In this document: positions 35,501 to 48,099 of the stretch, one piece after another
How positions within the stretch are numbered: position 1 is the stretch's first letter
Layout: every line of letters begins with the position of its first letter
The notes under the pieces: generated by a model
Told to the model about the DNA's origin: nothing
What the model saw: the letters and a program-made list of their open reading frames with translations, nothing else
Databases searched by the model: none
Made by a program: the position numbers and the translations under genes
Assembly: GCA_001586965.3 (NCBI GenBank)
Contig: LUCW03001834.1
Coordinates: 1 to 55,156 of the forward strand
Length of the DNA stretch: 55,156 bases
From: Sphaeroforma sirkka
Taxonomy: Eukaryota; Opisthokonta; Ichthyosporea; Ichthyophonida
Reading direction: 5' to 3'

Positions 35501-38500
35501 AACCGCGTCGAGCGAAACCAGCTCGCTGTTGACCATAGTACCGAACTGCTTGTTCTCATCAAGCACATACGCAATACCTCCAGACATACCGGCGGCGAAG
35601 TTGCGCCCGGTCTTACCCAGGACAACGGCGTATCCACCAGTCATGTACTCACAACCGTGGTCTCCAACACCCTCACACACAGCGGTGGCTCCACTGTTAC
35701 GCACACAGAAGCGCTCGGCCAGGATACCTCTGAAGAAGGCCTCTCCACCTGTGGCACCGTACAAGCACACATTACCCGAAATGATGTTGTTCTCGGGTAC
35801 GAATTCCGAGTGGTAGTGTCCAGGGCGCACAATGATACGTCCACCCATCATACCCTTACCGACGTAATCGTTCGTGTCACCAGTCACCTTAATCGTGATA
35901 CCTGGGGCCAGGAATGCACCCAGGGACTGTCCGGCACTTCCGTTGAGGTTCAGCGTAATGGTGTCGTCGGGCAATCCTCCCTTTCCGTTCGACTTCATCA
36001 CCTCGTGTGACAAGGTGGTGGTGAACGCTCGGTCCAAATTGGTGATGTCCAGGTCATGGCTCATGGGGGTCTGGTTCTTGAGCGCGTCCTGGAAGCGTAC
36101 GATGAGGTCGTTATCCTTGCGCTCGGCAAGTTCGTGAGCCTGAGCTTGTACGTTGTACGTGGCCGTGTTGGGTCGCAACTCGGTGGCACGCTTGAGCACA
36201 GGTGTCAGGTCAACAGTCTTGGCCTAAAACACGAAGAGAATGATATGATTAAGGATCGATTGCAATTTTCTATTCTAATTCGATACATGGAAGGACTTTC
36301 AAAAACGGCAGATTATTGTTATACAGTATTTTTTTATCGCACTCCCAGCCAGATTCGCGCACCGTACAAACTTGATAAACAACCCCTCCTACATAGGAAA
36401 ATATTCATACAAAACTAGGCCAGGCAGGAAAAGGGGCCCAGTGGGTGAATATAGCCTACCTTGGGTCCGTGGGCGTGATTGTCCATCTTCAGCTTGTCGG
36501 TGCGACCAACCATCTCCTCAATAGTTCTGAGACCCAGAGACGCCATAATCTCGCGACAGTGCTCAGCCACCATGAAGAAGTAGTTGACCACGTGCTCGGG
36601 TGTCCCGGTGAACTTCTTGCGAAGCTCAGGATCCTGAGTGGCGATACCTACGGGGCACGTGTTCAGGTGACACTTGCGCATCATGGTGCATCCCATAACG
36701 ATGAGGGGCACTGTGCAGTGAATAGGAAAGTGAGGCAAGGCTGTGATTAGTGACTAGCACATACATACCATACTACCGGACACACATCGGTTCATGAGGG
36801 ATATTCAAGCCTGATTTGCAGCCTACCATCTACCATAGTCAATATTGAGATTAAATCCGGGCGTGGAGTGCCCAGAAACACAAATGAGTTGGTTTGCAAC
36901 AAACACACACCACGACACTACACACCTGTGGCAAATCCGAACTCTTCCGCACCCAACAACGCCGCAATGGCGACATCACGTCCGTGTCTGATTTGTCCAT
37001 CGGCTTGTACCACAACCCGACCGCGCAGATCATTCTGAACCAAAGTCTGATGAGTCTCCGATAGTCCCAACTCCCAGGGTAAACCGGCGTACTTGATACC
37101 AGTCCATGAACTGGCTCCAGTACCACCATCGTGACCGGAAATCAGGATGTGATCGGCGTAACCCTTTGCCACCCCGGCGGCAACGACTCCAACTCCAACC
37201 TCAGACACCTATTAGTGTGTGTATGTGTGTACCCGATGAGTTGAATGCAAGCATGGCGTATAAAAAGTAAGACACTTTTCCGAGTTTTCGAGTAGTCCAA
37301 TGATTCTAATCGACTATAAGTAAGAGGTACCGAAAATCAGTCAGTAGAAAGCACAATGACACTCCGAGTACCTACCAGCTTGACACTGACGCGAGCGGAG
37401 GGGTTCGCGCACTTCAGATCATAGATCAACTGCTTCAAATCCTCAATGGAGTAGATATCGTGATGCGGTGGGGGTGAAATCAGACCCACGCCTGGTGTCG
37501 AGTTACGACAGTCGGCAATCGACTGGGAAACCTTGAAGCCGGGCAGCTCACCTCCCTCTCCGGGCTTGGCACCCTGGGCCATCTTGATCTGAATCTCATC
37601 AGCGTTGGATAGGTACCACGCGGATACACCGAAGCGACCACTGGCGACCTGGAGGGGCGAGAGCAGGGCAGAGATTGGGATTAGTTGTGAGAGTGGGTCC
37701 GTTGCTGTCTTTGAATAATACTGATAACTGCTGTGACAACTCTGTAACTGATAGTACTTTTACGATATCTCTGTATACGCCTATGTAATGAGAGGTGATA
37801 TTGAAACATGGTCGCAAAGAACAAGGACAAAGTGTTGATACACAGGCCACATCGGCACATCGACAATCGATCTCACAAGATGCTACTCAGAGTTAGTGCG
37901 GACGACCACGAGTCGCAGACCTTCAGTAGTCTCACTACGGTCACAACGTGTAGCTAACCCCAATCCATACGTTAACATACCTGCTTGATAGCACTACGCA
38001 TGCTGTCACCATTCTCAGCCTTGGAATCGAAACGCGAGGCCTCCTCACCTCCCTCTCCGGTGTTGGACTTTCCGCCAATGCGGTTCAGTGCCACAGCAAG
38101 CGTGGAGTGAGCCTCCAACGAGATGGAACCGTACGACATGGCTCCGGTGCAGAAACGCTTGACAATATCCTCGGCAGGGATAACCTCTTCGATAGGGATC
38201 TTCTCCTCTTCCGTGATGTTGAACTCCAGCAGACCACGGAGCATACAGTTCTTGATCTGCTTGTCACTCTCGCGCACGTACTTCTCGTACGACTGCTTGT
38301 TGTTGCGGCGTGCGGCATCCTGGACACTTGCCACCACGTTGGGGTGGTTCATGTGGTCCTCACCACCTACGAATGTAAACAAAAACCATATATAAGTATC
38401 AGATAAGACGCACGTCCTGATATAATATGTGCATGTAATATGAACCATATTTCGCACAGATGCAGTGAGATAATAGATCAACATAACATGGCAAAATCCT

Positions 38501-41500
38501 ATACATGTCCGATCTATCTCAGATAAGCTGCGTCCTACAACGACCACTACATGCACATACCGTCTCTCCAGTGGTAGTCTCCAGGGTTTTCGATCAGACG
38601 GCTCTCGACGATGTCATCACGCTCCAAGGGGAACGCAATATCGTGGCGTGAGAAGGCCTCCTCTGCCAACAGAGTGAATCCAACACCCTTAATACGCGAC
38701 GCACAATTGGTGAAGCAGCGATCAATCACCTCCTCGGCGATACCCACAGCCTCGAAGATCTGCGCTCCCTTGTACGACATGAGCGTGGAGATACCCATCT
38801 TGGCCATGACCTTGCGCATACCTATCCGGGTTAAACATATGTGCATGATTTTATGAGCCTATCCTAGTTAAAATTACATGCATGATTATAAGCCTATCCG
38901 AGTTAAGATTACATGCATGATTATTACGAGTATATGCACCCACGCGGCATACAGCCGCAACCATTAGTGACACAGGATGTACAATGAAGTCGAGTATGCA
39001 TGCACGTGTGTGTGTGGATGCACGGGTGCGGTTAATGAGAGGCAACATACCGTAGTTGACAGCAGCCTGGTAGTTCTTCGCAACAGTGTCGTCATCATAT
39101 TTGGCATCTAGGAGACCCTCGTTTCTGAGCGCCGCCATGGTGTCGAATACCAAATAAGGGCAAACAGCGTCCACTCCAAAACCGAGCAGCAGACAGATCT
39201 GGTGCACGACGTTGACCTCTCCTGATTCCAGGATGATGGCTACGTTCAAGCGCTTCTTCTCGCGGACCAGGTACTATTCATGCACAAGAGATTAGCACAC
39301 TATTAAGTAAGTACACGTGAGGCGGTCGCACGTACATCCGAGCCTGAGATTGGCATGTCCTGACGATCAGACAAAATCAAACAAAACGCAACAAACTGTA
39401 TACACGTATACATCGAACATTCGGACACACCTGATGCACCGCTCCAACGGCCAGAGCGGATGGGATGGGTACACGCTCGCGTCCAACCTTGCGATCGGTG
39501 AGCACAATGACCTTGTTGCCGTCATTGATAGCATCAACGGCTTCGTCAGAGATGCGCTCCAGAGCATCCATCATCCCCTCAGCACCGGTGCTGTTAGCGT
39601 GAGATTGGTGATGGACGATCAGTTGGATGTATATTATATTTATATTAAGTCGGTGCTACTGGGAATATGACTGGTGAACTATACGGATAGGTACGCGGAT
39701 GTGTACTGAATGCACTGTATATACTGCAATAGCCGCAAAGAGCTTCAACACAAAATAATTGGCATACATTGACAAATTGAATTTGCGACCTCGTTCCAAC
39801 AGTATTATTTGCCGCTTAAAAAGGAAACACATGCGAAGCTCGGGTCAGTCTGAACCAAAAAGACAAAGACTATACAGATGGGCCCATTCCCTCATGAGAA
39901 ACAAACAAATCCCCAGCACATTGAACTATTATCACTAGAACAGCTACCTGAATAATACATACGTATGCGTTACAACGAAACACTTCAAACACACCTGCGA
40001 GCAAAGGTGGTGTCGATCTCAGCCACCTTCCACTGAGACTTCTCCTTGTGGAGACTGCGAATGCACGCGATCTCTTTAAGCGAAAGCACGGGGTTGTCGA
40101 TGGTCAACCGTTGGCACTGCTCAGCGGCTTCATCCAATACATTGAACTCGGGGCCAATCACCTGCACGAGTGTGTGAAGTATTCCGAAATGAGTTTAACA
40201 GGAAAGGACAGATACAATCCGAGACAGATGTGTACTTCGTTGCCAGCTACGATTGCCGTACAATACCAAACTTACAAAATAACTACAACGAGATATCATC
40301 AGTGGCTTTCAATGGGTCCATACATACCTGACGCAGAGACATGATGATGGATTCACGGAAGGGATCGATAGGGGGGTTGGTTACTTGAGCAAACAATTGC
40401 TTGAAGTACTCGTGTATCAGGCGCGGCTTCTTACTGAGCACAGCCAAGGGAGCATCGTTACCCATAGATCCCAGAGCCTCCTTCCTAAGCTCAATCATGG
40501 GCTATTGATTGATTGTCGAAGAAACATCCGAAATACGCGAGATTTAATATGGGTTCATGAATGTTGGTGCGTGATATCCCGCTAATCCACTCTAAGCCAA
40601 CTGACAACGGAAACAGCGAGATCAGCTAACGTCGGACATTCACAGTAAACATGCAGGTCACCCAAGAGGACACACACCTTGACCAGCATGTTGATGTGCT
40701 CCAGAGTCCATCCGAAAGCAGGCAACCGGCGGTCGAACAACACGCCCTTCTGAGCCTGTACTTCGTGCGGCTTGTTAGAGAGCAGCGCCATCTCTGTGAT
40801 GTTCACCGAGTTCGTGTCCAACCAGTTCTGGTAATCGTGCTTGTTACTCACTTCGACCTTAAGCTGGCTATCATCGACAAGAGTGTGCTCGAGTGTGTCG
40901 ACGAGAAGCATCTTTCCGGGTTGTAGACGTCCCTTACTCTTGATCTGTTGGACAATGTTTCAATAGGATAAGGGCAGATATTGTCAGTCTTCATATATAA
41001 TATCTCTAGGCAACGAGGTATACGGAAGAATCGCTGTATAATCCACGACATCGTACGTAGTTTAATATTCAATGCACTACTGCATCACTCGCCAAGTAAT
41101 TAGGACTCAAGATAAAACAATGCAAATCTTGACATATGACTTCAGGATTACATACATATAATCCTAGCCTCTTGACATCAACAGCTTAAACGTGAAATAC
41201 ACAAATGCTTCTAAAGCACTTCAGGATTACATCTATATAATCCTAGCCTCTTGACATCAACAGCTTAAACATGAAATACACAAATGCTTCTAAAGCCCCA
41301 ACTTACCGCTCCAAGAGGCACGTCCAGTACACCGACTTCACTGGCCATAATCATTCGATTGTCGTCGGTGATGTAGTAACGAGCTGGGCGCAGACCGTTA
41401 CGATCCAAAGTGGCACCAATATACCTACCATCGGTGAATGTGAATAGAGCGGGTCCATCCCAAGCCTCCATAACGAAGGAGCTGTTGGTAACAAAATGGT

Positions 41501-43918
41501 GGGACAATTTTAGTCGGATGCATTTCGCTAGAATTTCTCTGTATCTATGGAAAACATTGACTATCAACAACCATCTAAAACTAACTAAGTTCACTCAAGC
41601 GCACAGAACAGTAAGTACACTTGAAACATATTTTGTACGCTACATCTGTGCATACATTGACTTGCCTAATTTATAATATACTTGCATACGCACAAACACG
41701 CGTGTATATTTCAACATACCAGTACTCGTAGAAAGCGCGCTTCTTCGGTGTCATGTTGACATCGTTCTGCCACGCCTCGGGCACCATCATCATCATAACC
41801 TCGGGAAGCGTACGCTTACCGTCCATAACCATAAACTCCAATACATTATCAAATGCAGCAGAATCGGAACCAGCGGTCTCGATGATTGGGTACAGACTCT
41901 CGGTAAGGTCACCAAACTGCTCAGACTTCAGCATACCCTCTCGAGCACGCATCCAGTTCTTGTTTCCTCTGAGTGTGTTGATTTCACCATTGTGACCCAG
42001 GAGACGGAAAGGCTGTGCCCTTGACCAACTGGGGAAGGTGTTGGTGGAGAAACGCGAGTGTACTAGCGCCATGTGCGACTTGAACTCAGGGTTTGAAAGA
42101 TCCTTGAAGTAAGGTCCAACCTATTTAGTGTACGTGTTGTTTTTTACTTGTTAGCTCGCCAATAACAAGACTTGGCTGATTCGTTGCCTATGTCAACATA
42201 AAAAGAGCATGGCGCTCGTCGTGCGTTCGGACGGACGCACACTACACAATAGTTGAATCGAATTGAATACAAGGACCGTATCAGTGCAATACCAAAGCAT
42301 ATACATGAAGTGCAATCTACATACCTGATATGCTGACAATTGACCCTTGTAAATTAGGGTTCCAGTGCTGAGAGAACAGATGTAAAAACTTTTCTCTGCC
42401 TTGGGAAGACTCTTCTCCAGACGCTTACGAAGCGTGTATGCAAGACGGTCTAGATCCAGCCCCTTCAGGGATGAATCCTTTGATTTGATATAAACCTGAT
42501 AAAAAGGTAAAATGTTTAAATGTGATATTTAGTGAAAAGATATAACCTAAACCTCCATAAGACAACCTAACTCTGTCAACAACTGAAATTACAGTCGCTA
42601 ATTTAACTAAACTTGCTAATAAAATACAAGTGTAATGGCTTGGCGAAACGGTAAGTCTCGGGCATTCTACCCGCATCATAACTTCCCTGAGGGTAAAAAG
42701 TGAAAACTAGTTCTAAACCCTTTCTAACCTACGCGATGCCCAAGCACCTAAAACAACAAAAATCAGCGAAAGATATTGACCTGTATGCAAAATTGGACTA
42801 TACAACTCGCGTATCGAACTAGTATGGCCACCTTACTTATCAAATTATACATACCTGCTCGATGGAGGGTTCAGTGGCCAGTGCGGAGGGACCCACTTGT
42901 GAGTTGTCCACCTCAATCACGCGCCAGCCCAACACCTCTAGACCCAGCTTTGCAGCTGTAGAGGTAAAAACGGACCTACATTCCTCCTTAAGCGCCTCGG
43001 ATTTCTGTAGAGGTAGTGTACGATACAAAGGTCAGTCAAAAGCTTGTAAAGAAGTGTACTAGCACATGTGTTGAAAGGATACTAGTTTTAGTAACCAATA
43101 AATTGTTGGCAGTTTGAAGTCAAATCTAAAAAGTAAAGCAAGCGCCCGGTGGCAAGCCAAATACAACAAGCGAACCAACCGCAAAATCGAACGTCATGTA
43201 CAACAAGCAAAGCACACCCTAGAATTCTCAGTCTATTTTAAAGCGATTACCAGACATTAAAATGTTAATTGCGATCACAAGCCGATAAAATGTTAAACCT
43301 GCGATCATTGGCCTCTACTGACTATTTCTTGCAGTTTGAATTTTTAACAGCAATCACTAGGCGCTAGGGATGCTAGTGAATGCTAGTCTATTTAACCTGC
43401 GATATCTAGCACGGAATTGCTTACGTTGACAACACAACACCTTGAACTATATCCAGAGACTGAATGATGGACTAGCTGTATTGCACAGGCATGGCGAAGC
43501 CATGAAAATCATATAGCATTGCGGCAGTACTTACCTTACTGAAGAAGATGTTTCCAGCAGCATAGTATCCAGGAGCAGGCAGTGTGATGCCCGATTTGGT
43601 GACCATGTGCGTCAAAAACTCATGAGGCATACCAGTAAGGATACCAGCACCATCTCCAGTGTTTTCTTCGCAGCCACATGCACCTCTGTGGAACATGCGT
43701 GCAAGAATAACTAGCGCATCCTGCACATTCGCGTGTGTTGCCTTGCCATCTATGTTGGTTACAAAACCTACACCACAGCCATCCTTCTCGTTGTCCGGGT
43801 TGTAAAGACCATCCTTTTTGGGATATGCCTCAAAACCGTTCTCGTGCTCTACACCACAGCAGTGAGTGTACTGCTTGGGTTCGACATCTGCATTGATTCT
43901 GTTAGCGTTAGGTGCCAT
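32546..43918 (-). CDS. GLT1: NADH-type glutamate synthase, fused large and small subunits (21 exons)
   Basis: Exons in gene order: 43535-43918, 42855-43004, 42325-42495, 41720-42120, 41307-41481, 40678-40944, 40328-40501, 39995-40161, 39431-39590, 39051-39273, 38561-38821, 37981-38366, 37376-37648, 36926-37208, 36460-36710, 35431-36223, 35002-35227, 34477-34799, 33747-34252, 32916-33400 and 32546-32777. They join in frame to 2096 codons plus TGA, the usual size. The enzyme makes two glutamates from glutamine and 2-oxoglutarate. Residues 1-47 look like a propeptide ahead of the amidotransferase nucleophile in DGCGVGF (Cys48). The FMN/synthase domain has [11 protein letters not shown] and [12 protein letters not shown], and the 3Fe-4S cysteines are in [12 protein letters not shown] near 1166-1177. 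The [10 protein letters not shown] repeat domain follows. The beta part has [12 protein letters not shown], the FAD motif [12 protein letters not shown] and the NAD(P)H motif GGGDTGNDC. The ATG has a good context (A at -3, G at +4). All introns are GT-AG except perhaps one, listed separately. Confidence 0.96.
33401..33746 (-). other. Glutamate synthase intron 19, candidate GC-AG intron
   Basis: The reading frame requires an exon end at a codon boundary between KKLMEE and DSTKTDL. The best solution is GAAGAG followed by GCATGT, a GC donor, with acceptor CACTACAG. In-frame GT alternatives exist 15 and 24 bases further on, but they have poor donors (GTTTTG) or add residues absent from relatives (CLCH and more). 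Confidence 0.55.
38821..38930. repeat. Three-copy tandem repeat carrying the intron 10 splice acceptor
   Basis: Units of 37, 35 and 38 bp start with CCTATCC on the plus strand and contain GTTAA and GCATGATT. On the coding strand each unit ends GGATAGG, the acceptor used before exon 11, so three near-identical acceptors lie in tandem. Only the most downstream one keeps the reading frame. Confidence 0.88.
41140..41297. repeat. 79-bp tandem duplication in glutamate synthase intron 5
   Basis: Units at 41140-41218 and 41219-41297 differ at about three bases and end about 5 bp from the exon 5 donor. The duplication is recent and intronic. Confidence 0.95.
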
Positions 43919-44199
43919 AGTAAAAGATTTGTAAGAGAAGGTCACTGCCAACGTCCAACAAAATAAATTGATATGTTTATCTGGACAGAAGTTTATATAT
44001 CACTTCCTAACGATAGATTTAAAATTGTAACGTGTTCAGCTCGTAAGTTGCAAAACTCGTTTTGTATTATAGGTAAATACTTCGGCTTCGTATGAGGTAG
44101 AGTGGCAGGATTTTAGTGCCGCTGTAAACATTTATTATGAACATTTTCGGACAGAGAGTAAAAAAATACTCCATGACTTTATGGACGCGCTGTCATACG

Positions 44200-44355
44200 T
44201 CTGACTCTCTCGATACTCTCGAGTCCTGAGTCCTGATCCTGGTCTACCAGCAGTAATACCAGCAGTAGAGAACGAGACGTACTAGATAGATAGAGAGCCT
44301 GTGGTGACTGTGGAGTGTGGACTGTGGACTGTGGACCTGGACTGGAGGTATGGGC
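44200..44355. repeat. Drifted short repeats of GTGGACTGTGGACTG type
   Basis: GAGTCCTGAGTCCTGATCC words at the left are followed by GGAGTGTGGACTGTGGACTG and CTGGACTGGAGG words at the right. The period is about 7-10 bp with drift. Confidence 0.75.
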
Positions 44356-47026
44356 CCTGGAGGCCTCTGAGAGAGGGTGGAGAACTAGAGGAATTATCAA
44401 TTTGGCTTTTTTACTTTCATGATCTTTGATGGCAATCAGGTAAATAAATGTGATGACACTTTTGGTAGAAAAGCGCATGATGTCCACAGTCCAATATCCA
44501 AAATAACTCCTCTTTTCTTTAAAAAATATACTCTCACTGAGTTTTACTATTTACTATAGAGACAGAGAGAATTTGAGAAATAAACTAATAAAGACACAGG
44601 CCATAGGGGCAAACACCTACCTGTGCGACGCTAAATAAACAGCTGGGATCCTGTGTGTGAATGCACTATGTGGGTAGTATGTACACTGTACAGTGTATTT
44701 ATTTCTAATTAGATACAGTGGAGTGAATAATAGTGACTACAGTCTGCCCGAAATGGATGACAGTCACACTGTCTCAGCGACTCAGGCACTCAGCCCTGCA
44801 CAGTCTTACAGTTATTTACAGCCTCACGGCCTCCCAGCCTCACAGTCTCACAGTTGTTAGTTTAAATTTAGCGGTCTTTTAGTCGTTTATTTTTTTTAAG
44901 AATATAGGAATAGGTTATACACATATTTTGAGACACGTTTTAAAAAAATATAAAATATACTATTTCTAAAGAATTGTGCCAAAAATAATATCACATGTAA
45001 TTTTTCAACGTTTCAGTTCAGAATAACAACAATTTCCAAACTAGTAAACGACAGGGATAATTAAAAATACTAGATAATTTACATACCAAATGCTAACCTT
45101 GTGTATTATCCCATTCTATATATTAAGATTAGTATGATACACAACATACTGGTCGTTTATTCTTTATCTGATCCTTATTTTATCATTCTAACAGGCCGCA
45201 TGGGCCTGGTATTTCAAATGTTTCAAATGAAATAATTTAATATACTACAGAGGTACAGACAATATACCACATGTCATCATCAAAATCACATAAAAATGCA
45301 GAAAACGTGATATGAAATCAAATTTCATTCGTCAATATCAATATTTCTATGCTACGAATCTATTGGACAGAGAATCAACTTTTTTTTCTATCACATGCTA
45401 ATTGAGAAAAGTGTATTCAGCCAATCCATGTTGAGAAATAGTGAATCAGCAACTAATCTTATATGTCATCACATGCTTTGTTTCACTTTTGGTTTATTGT
45501 GGTGTCATGGACTCGGTGGGTGAGGTGAGAGCAGGACAGTAGGTCCACTCCTCCACACGTAGATACAAATCGTGCCCATGACTGTTTTTCAAAAAGCAAT
45601 TTATTGCTCAATATATATTTTAAAAAATTATCGATGGAATTCATTTTTGCCAACGATGAAATGAAGAATAATACTTTGCACCAATAACTATTAGCAATTT
45701 TTATTTATTTATTTAACAAAACCGCGGCGCGAGTAGCAACGACCGCCCGACGCACATTTTTTTTCAAATGTCAAATATCATATTTTTTAAACCTTCTAAT
45801 AAATACATCGCCTTCAAACTTCGAAGGCTTCAATTGGACCATAAAACCAAATTGGTAACCCCCCTCCCCAACCAGCAGACCCACGTCCCACACTCTCAGA
45901 CCACAGAGACACAAAATATTTTCCTCTCTACTATTGTACTAGCATTTTTATTTATTTATTCATTTTTAAAAATTAGTATATCATTGCCTACAAAACACAG
46001 TAGCCAGGCATCCTTTCTATTTTTATAATCTGGCCATGCATTTTTGGGAGACACATGAATTTTGTCTAGGCTATTTTAGAAGGCTATGAATGAATTATAA
46101 AACTACTACTAGTCTTTGATTTTGCCTTGGAATCTTGGATTTCATTTTTTTTTTCATTTTTTAAAATAGAAGTCTGTATGTATGAGAATTTTTTTTAAAT
46201 ATATAAAATGTTTTTTATTTTTTTAACTGAAAACGGCTTTCAAATCTATTTGTTAAAAAAAAACTTTCAGATTCAGTCAACAGACACCTTCGTTTAGAAA
46301 ATAAATATCTAAAAAGAAAATACCACCTGAAGTCCAAATGTCCCCCCAGAGTTCAGACTTTCGGACGAGCACCTTTTCGGACCAAATAGTCCGGACAATA
46401 TCTTTTTCTTTACCTCTAGCGAGCTCTTTTAGCTTGTCCAAAAAAAATCTGACCATGACCCTCTGGAAGTCTGTCCCGTACTCCCGGGTGAATTCAAATT
46501 GAAATTCTATACCCCTTGGGAATGGGGCTTGGGAGAGGAGATGTGTTTCGAGCTTCTTTTTTTTTCTTTACCCAAAATGAAAATCTGGTGACTTCCAGAG
46601 GTTCATGATCCTAAAGGACTTGTCCGTTCCCCCTTAATTGTACTTTTTCTAGAGATGGTCATGTTCACATGAATGACGCTACTTACTATTTTTGCGGGGG
46701 GATAGGAACTTGGATACCGGAAAAATTGGGCGTATTTAGCTAAATATCATGAGATAATCCCGATTACCCTAAAATTGTTCACCTCTTTTTTGTCCAAATT
46801 TTTTATACTGGGACTCGAAACTTGTTTGCAGAATTGCAGTATGTACCAGAATACTGGTGTGTGAATTCACATGTGGCTTACCACATTGTGAATTATATAG
46901 CATATGTTGATATGATAACCTATAAATGAAGTACAATATATAATGTATATAAATAACAATAGCGGCAATACTCGCCTGTTAGGTGCGAAAACCCAGTGCA
47001 TACGTTCTGTAGTGTTGGTTTGGGTG

Positions 47027-47100
47027 CGGGATACAGTAGTTTATGAGACACCACCGAAGTGGGCGGGATACAGTAGTTTGTGAGACACCACCGAAGTGGG
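47027..47100. repeat. 37-bp tandem duplication
   Basis: Units at 47027-47063 and 47064-47100 start CGGGATACAGTAGTTT and differ at one base. Confidence 0.95.
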
Positions 47101-47350
47101 CTCTCAGAGATATTTCCTACCAAATTGTAACTGCTTACGGCCAACAACTGAGTCAACGCATGCATCATCAATGGAAACATAAATTGAAGTGAAGTCGATG
47201 CTTGAACGCTTTATTAGAAGAAGCATTTGATATATACGTATGTGCGTTACTGTACCAGGGTATGTATTTTTAGAGAGCTATATGACCCCCAGGCACCAAC
47301 CCCTATTTTTGTGTACCTCTATTTTGTCCAAATTTAGGACTGAAACGGAC

Positions 47351-47354
47351 CCTG
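47351..47354. repeat. Target-site duplication of the LTR element, left copy
   Basis: CCTG directly precedes the left LTR and recurs exactly after the right LTR at 55021-55024. A 4-bp duplication is within the range of Ty3/gypsy-type integrases. Confidence 0.8.
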
Positions 47355-47952
47355 TGTAAACTTCGATGGAAATTACTAGGTTTCAAACTATATTAAACTA
47401 AAATACAATTTAGTCAGTTAGGATTTAGCAGTGGTAGCTTGTGTAAGAATGATCGGGACTGCCTCTTGTTAAGAGCCTAAATATCCTCGATCACACAGGG
47501 CGTACCTCTAGCTGTTCTTTATTGAATAATTTTCACTAGAAGTACTAAATGTTCATGACCACTTGCCTAATTTGTAAATAGACATAATAACGTAAGTCAC
47601 GTTAATACATTAGCTGATATAAATAAAGTTCCATCTGAAGAAAAAAAGTTAAAAAAAAAAAAAGACTTATTGGATTTTGGAGATTGGCGGGAGGACCAAA
47701 ATCAATAAGTAGTAGTTCGGAGATTATAAAATTTAGTTTATAATATCCTACATCTACTAATGTCTCAAATAGGTCCAAGTAGATGAGTCATACCAAATAC
47801 TCAGGCTATTGGAGCCATCAAAGTGAATTTAGAACACTTTGGAAATATTGGAAAAAGAGCTTGTACTAATTATTTAAAATACAAATAAAAAACCAATGTA
47901 TTATCTCAATTGATCTTGATATTTTAGACTGACCGGAGGCCGTATTTCTACA
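47355..47952 (-). repeat. 3' LTR of the Ty3/gypsy-like element
   Basis: This 598-bp LTR begins TGTAAACTTCG on the plus strand and ends TTTCTACA, the usual TG...CA limits. It is near-identical to 54427-55020, with only A-run length differences seen. Confidence 0.95.
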
Positions 47953-47967
47953 TAGCCCCCAGTAGCT
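47953..47967 (-). promoter_or_regulatory. Candidate polypurine tract
   Basis: The minus strand reads CTACTGGGGGCTA just before the 3' LTR. The G-run is in the position where a plus-strand primer is expected, but the tract is short. Confidence 0.45.
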
Positions 47968-48099
47968 TTTAGAACTACGAACGTACGTTAAGATACGATC
48001 TAGTTGGTAAAGCGAAAACCAAAGTAAAAAACGGTTTCGGTCATGACTTATCGAGTAAGTATGTGCCTATATGTACGAGTTCAAGACTCATGTTGTACT

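Larger units (their letters stand above)
43919..47350. other. Upstream flank of glutamate synthase, no recognised gene
   Basis: The first few hundred bases should hold the glutamate synthase promoter, but no clear TATA box stands out. The rest is AT-rich, with drifted repeats at 44200-44355 and about 44775-44865 (CAGCCTCACGGCCTCCCAG words), a GAAGGCTATG word at 46079-46088 and a 37-bp tandem duplication. A less AT-rich stretch at about 46320-46640 has no open frame I can interpret. Confidence 0.5.

Noticed and set aside
43919-43951. Longer glutamate synthase N terminus starting at 43951
   Set aside because: That frame opens with TTG. The first ATG, at 43916-43918, has a good context and gives a normal-length propeptide.
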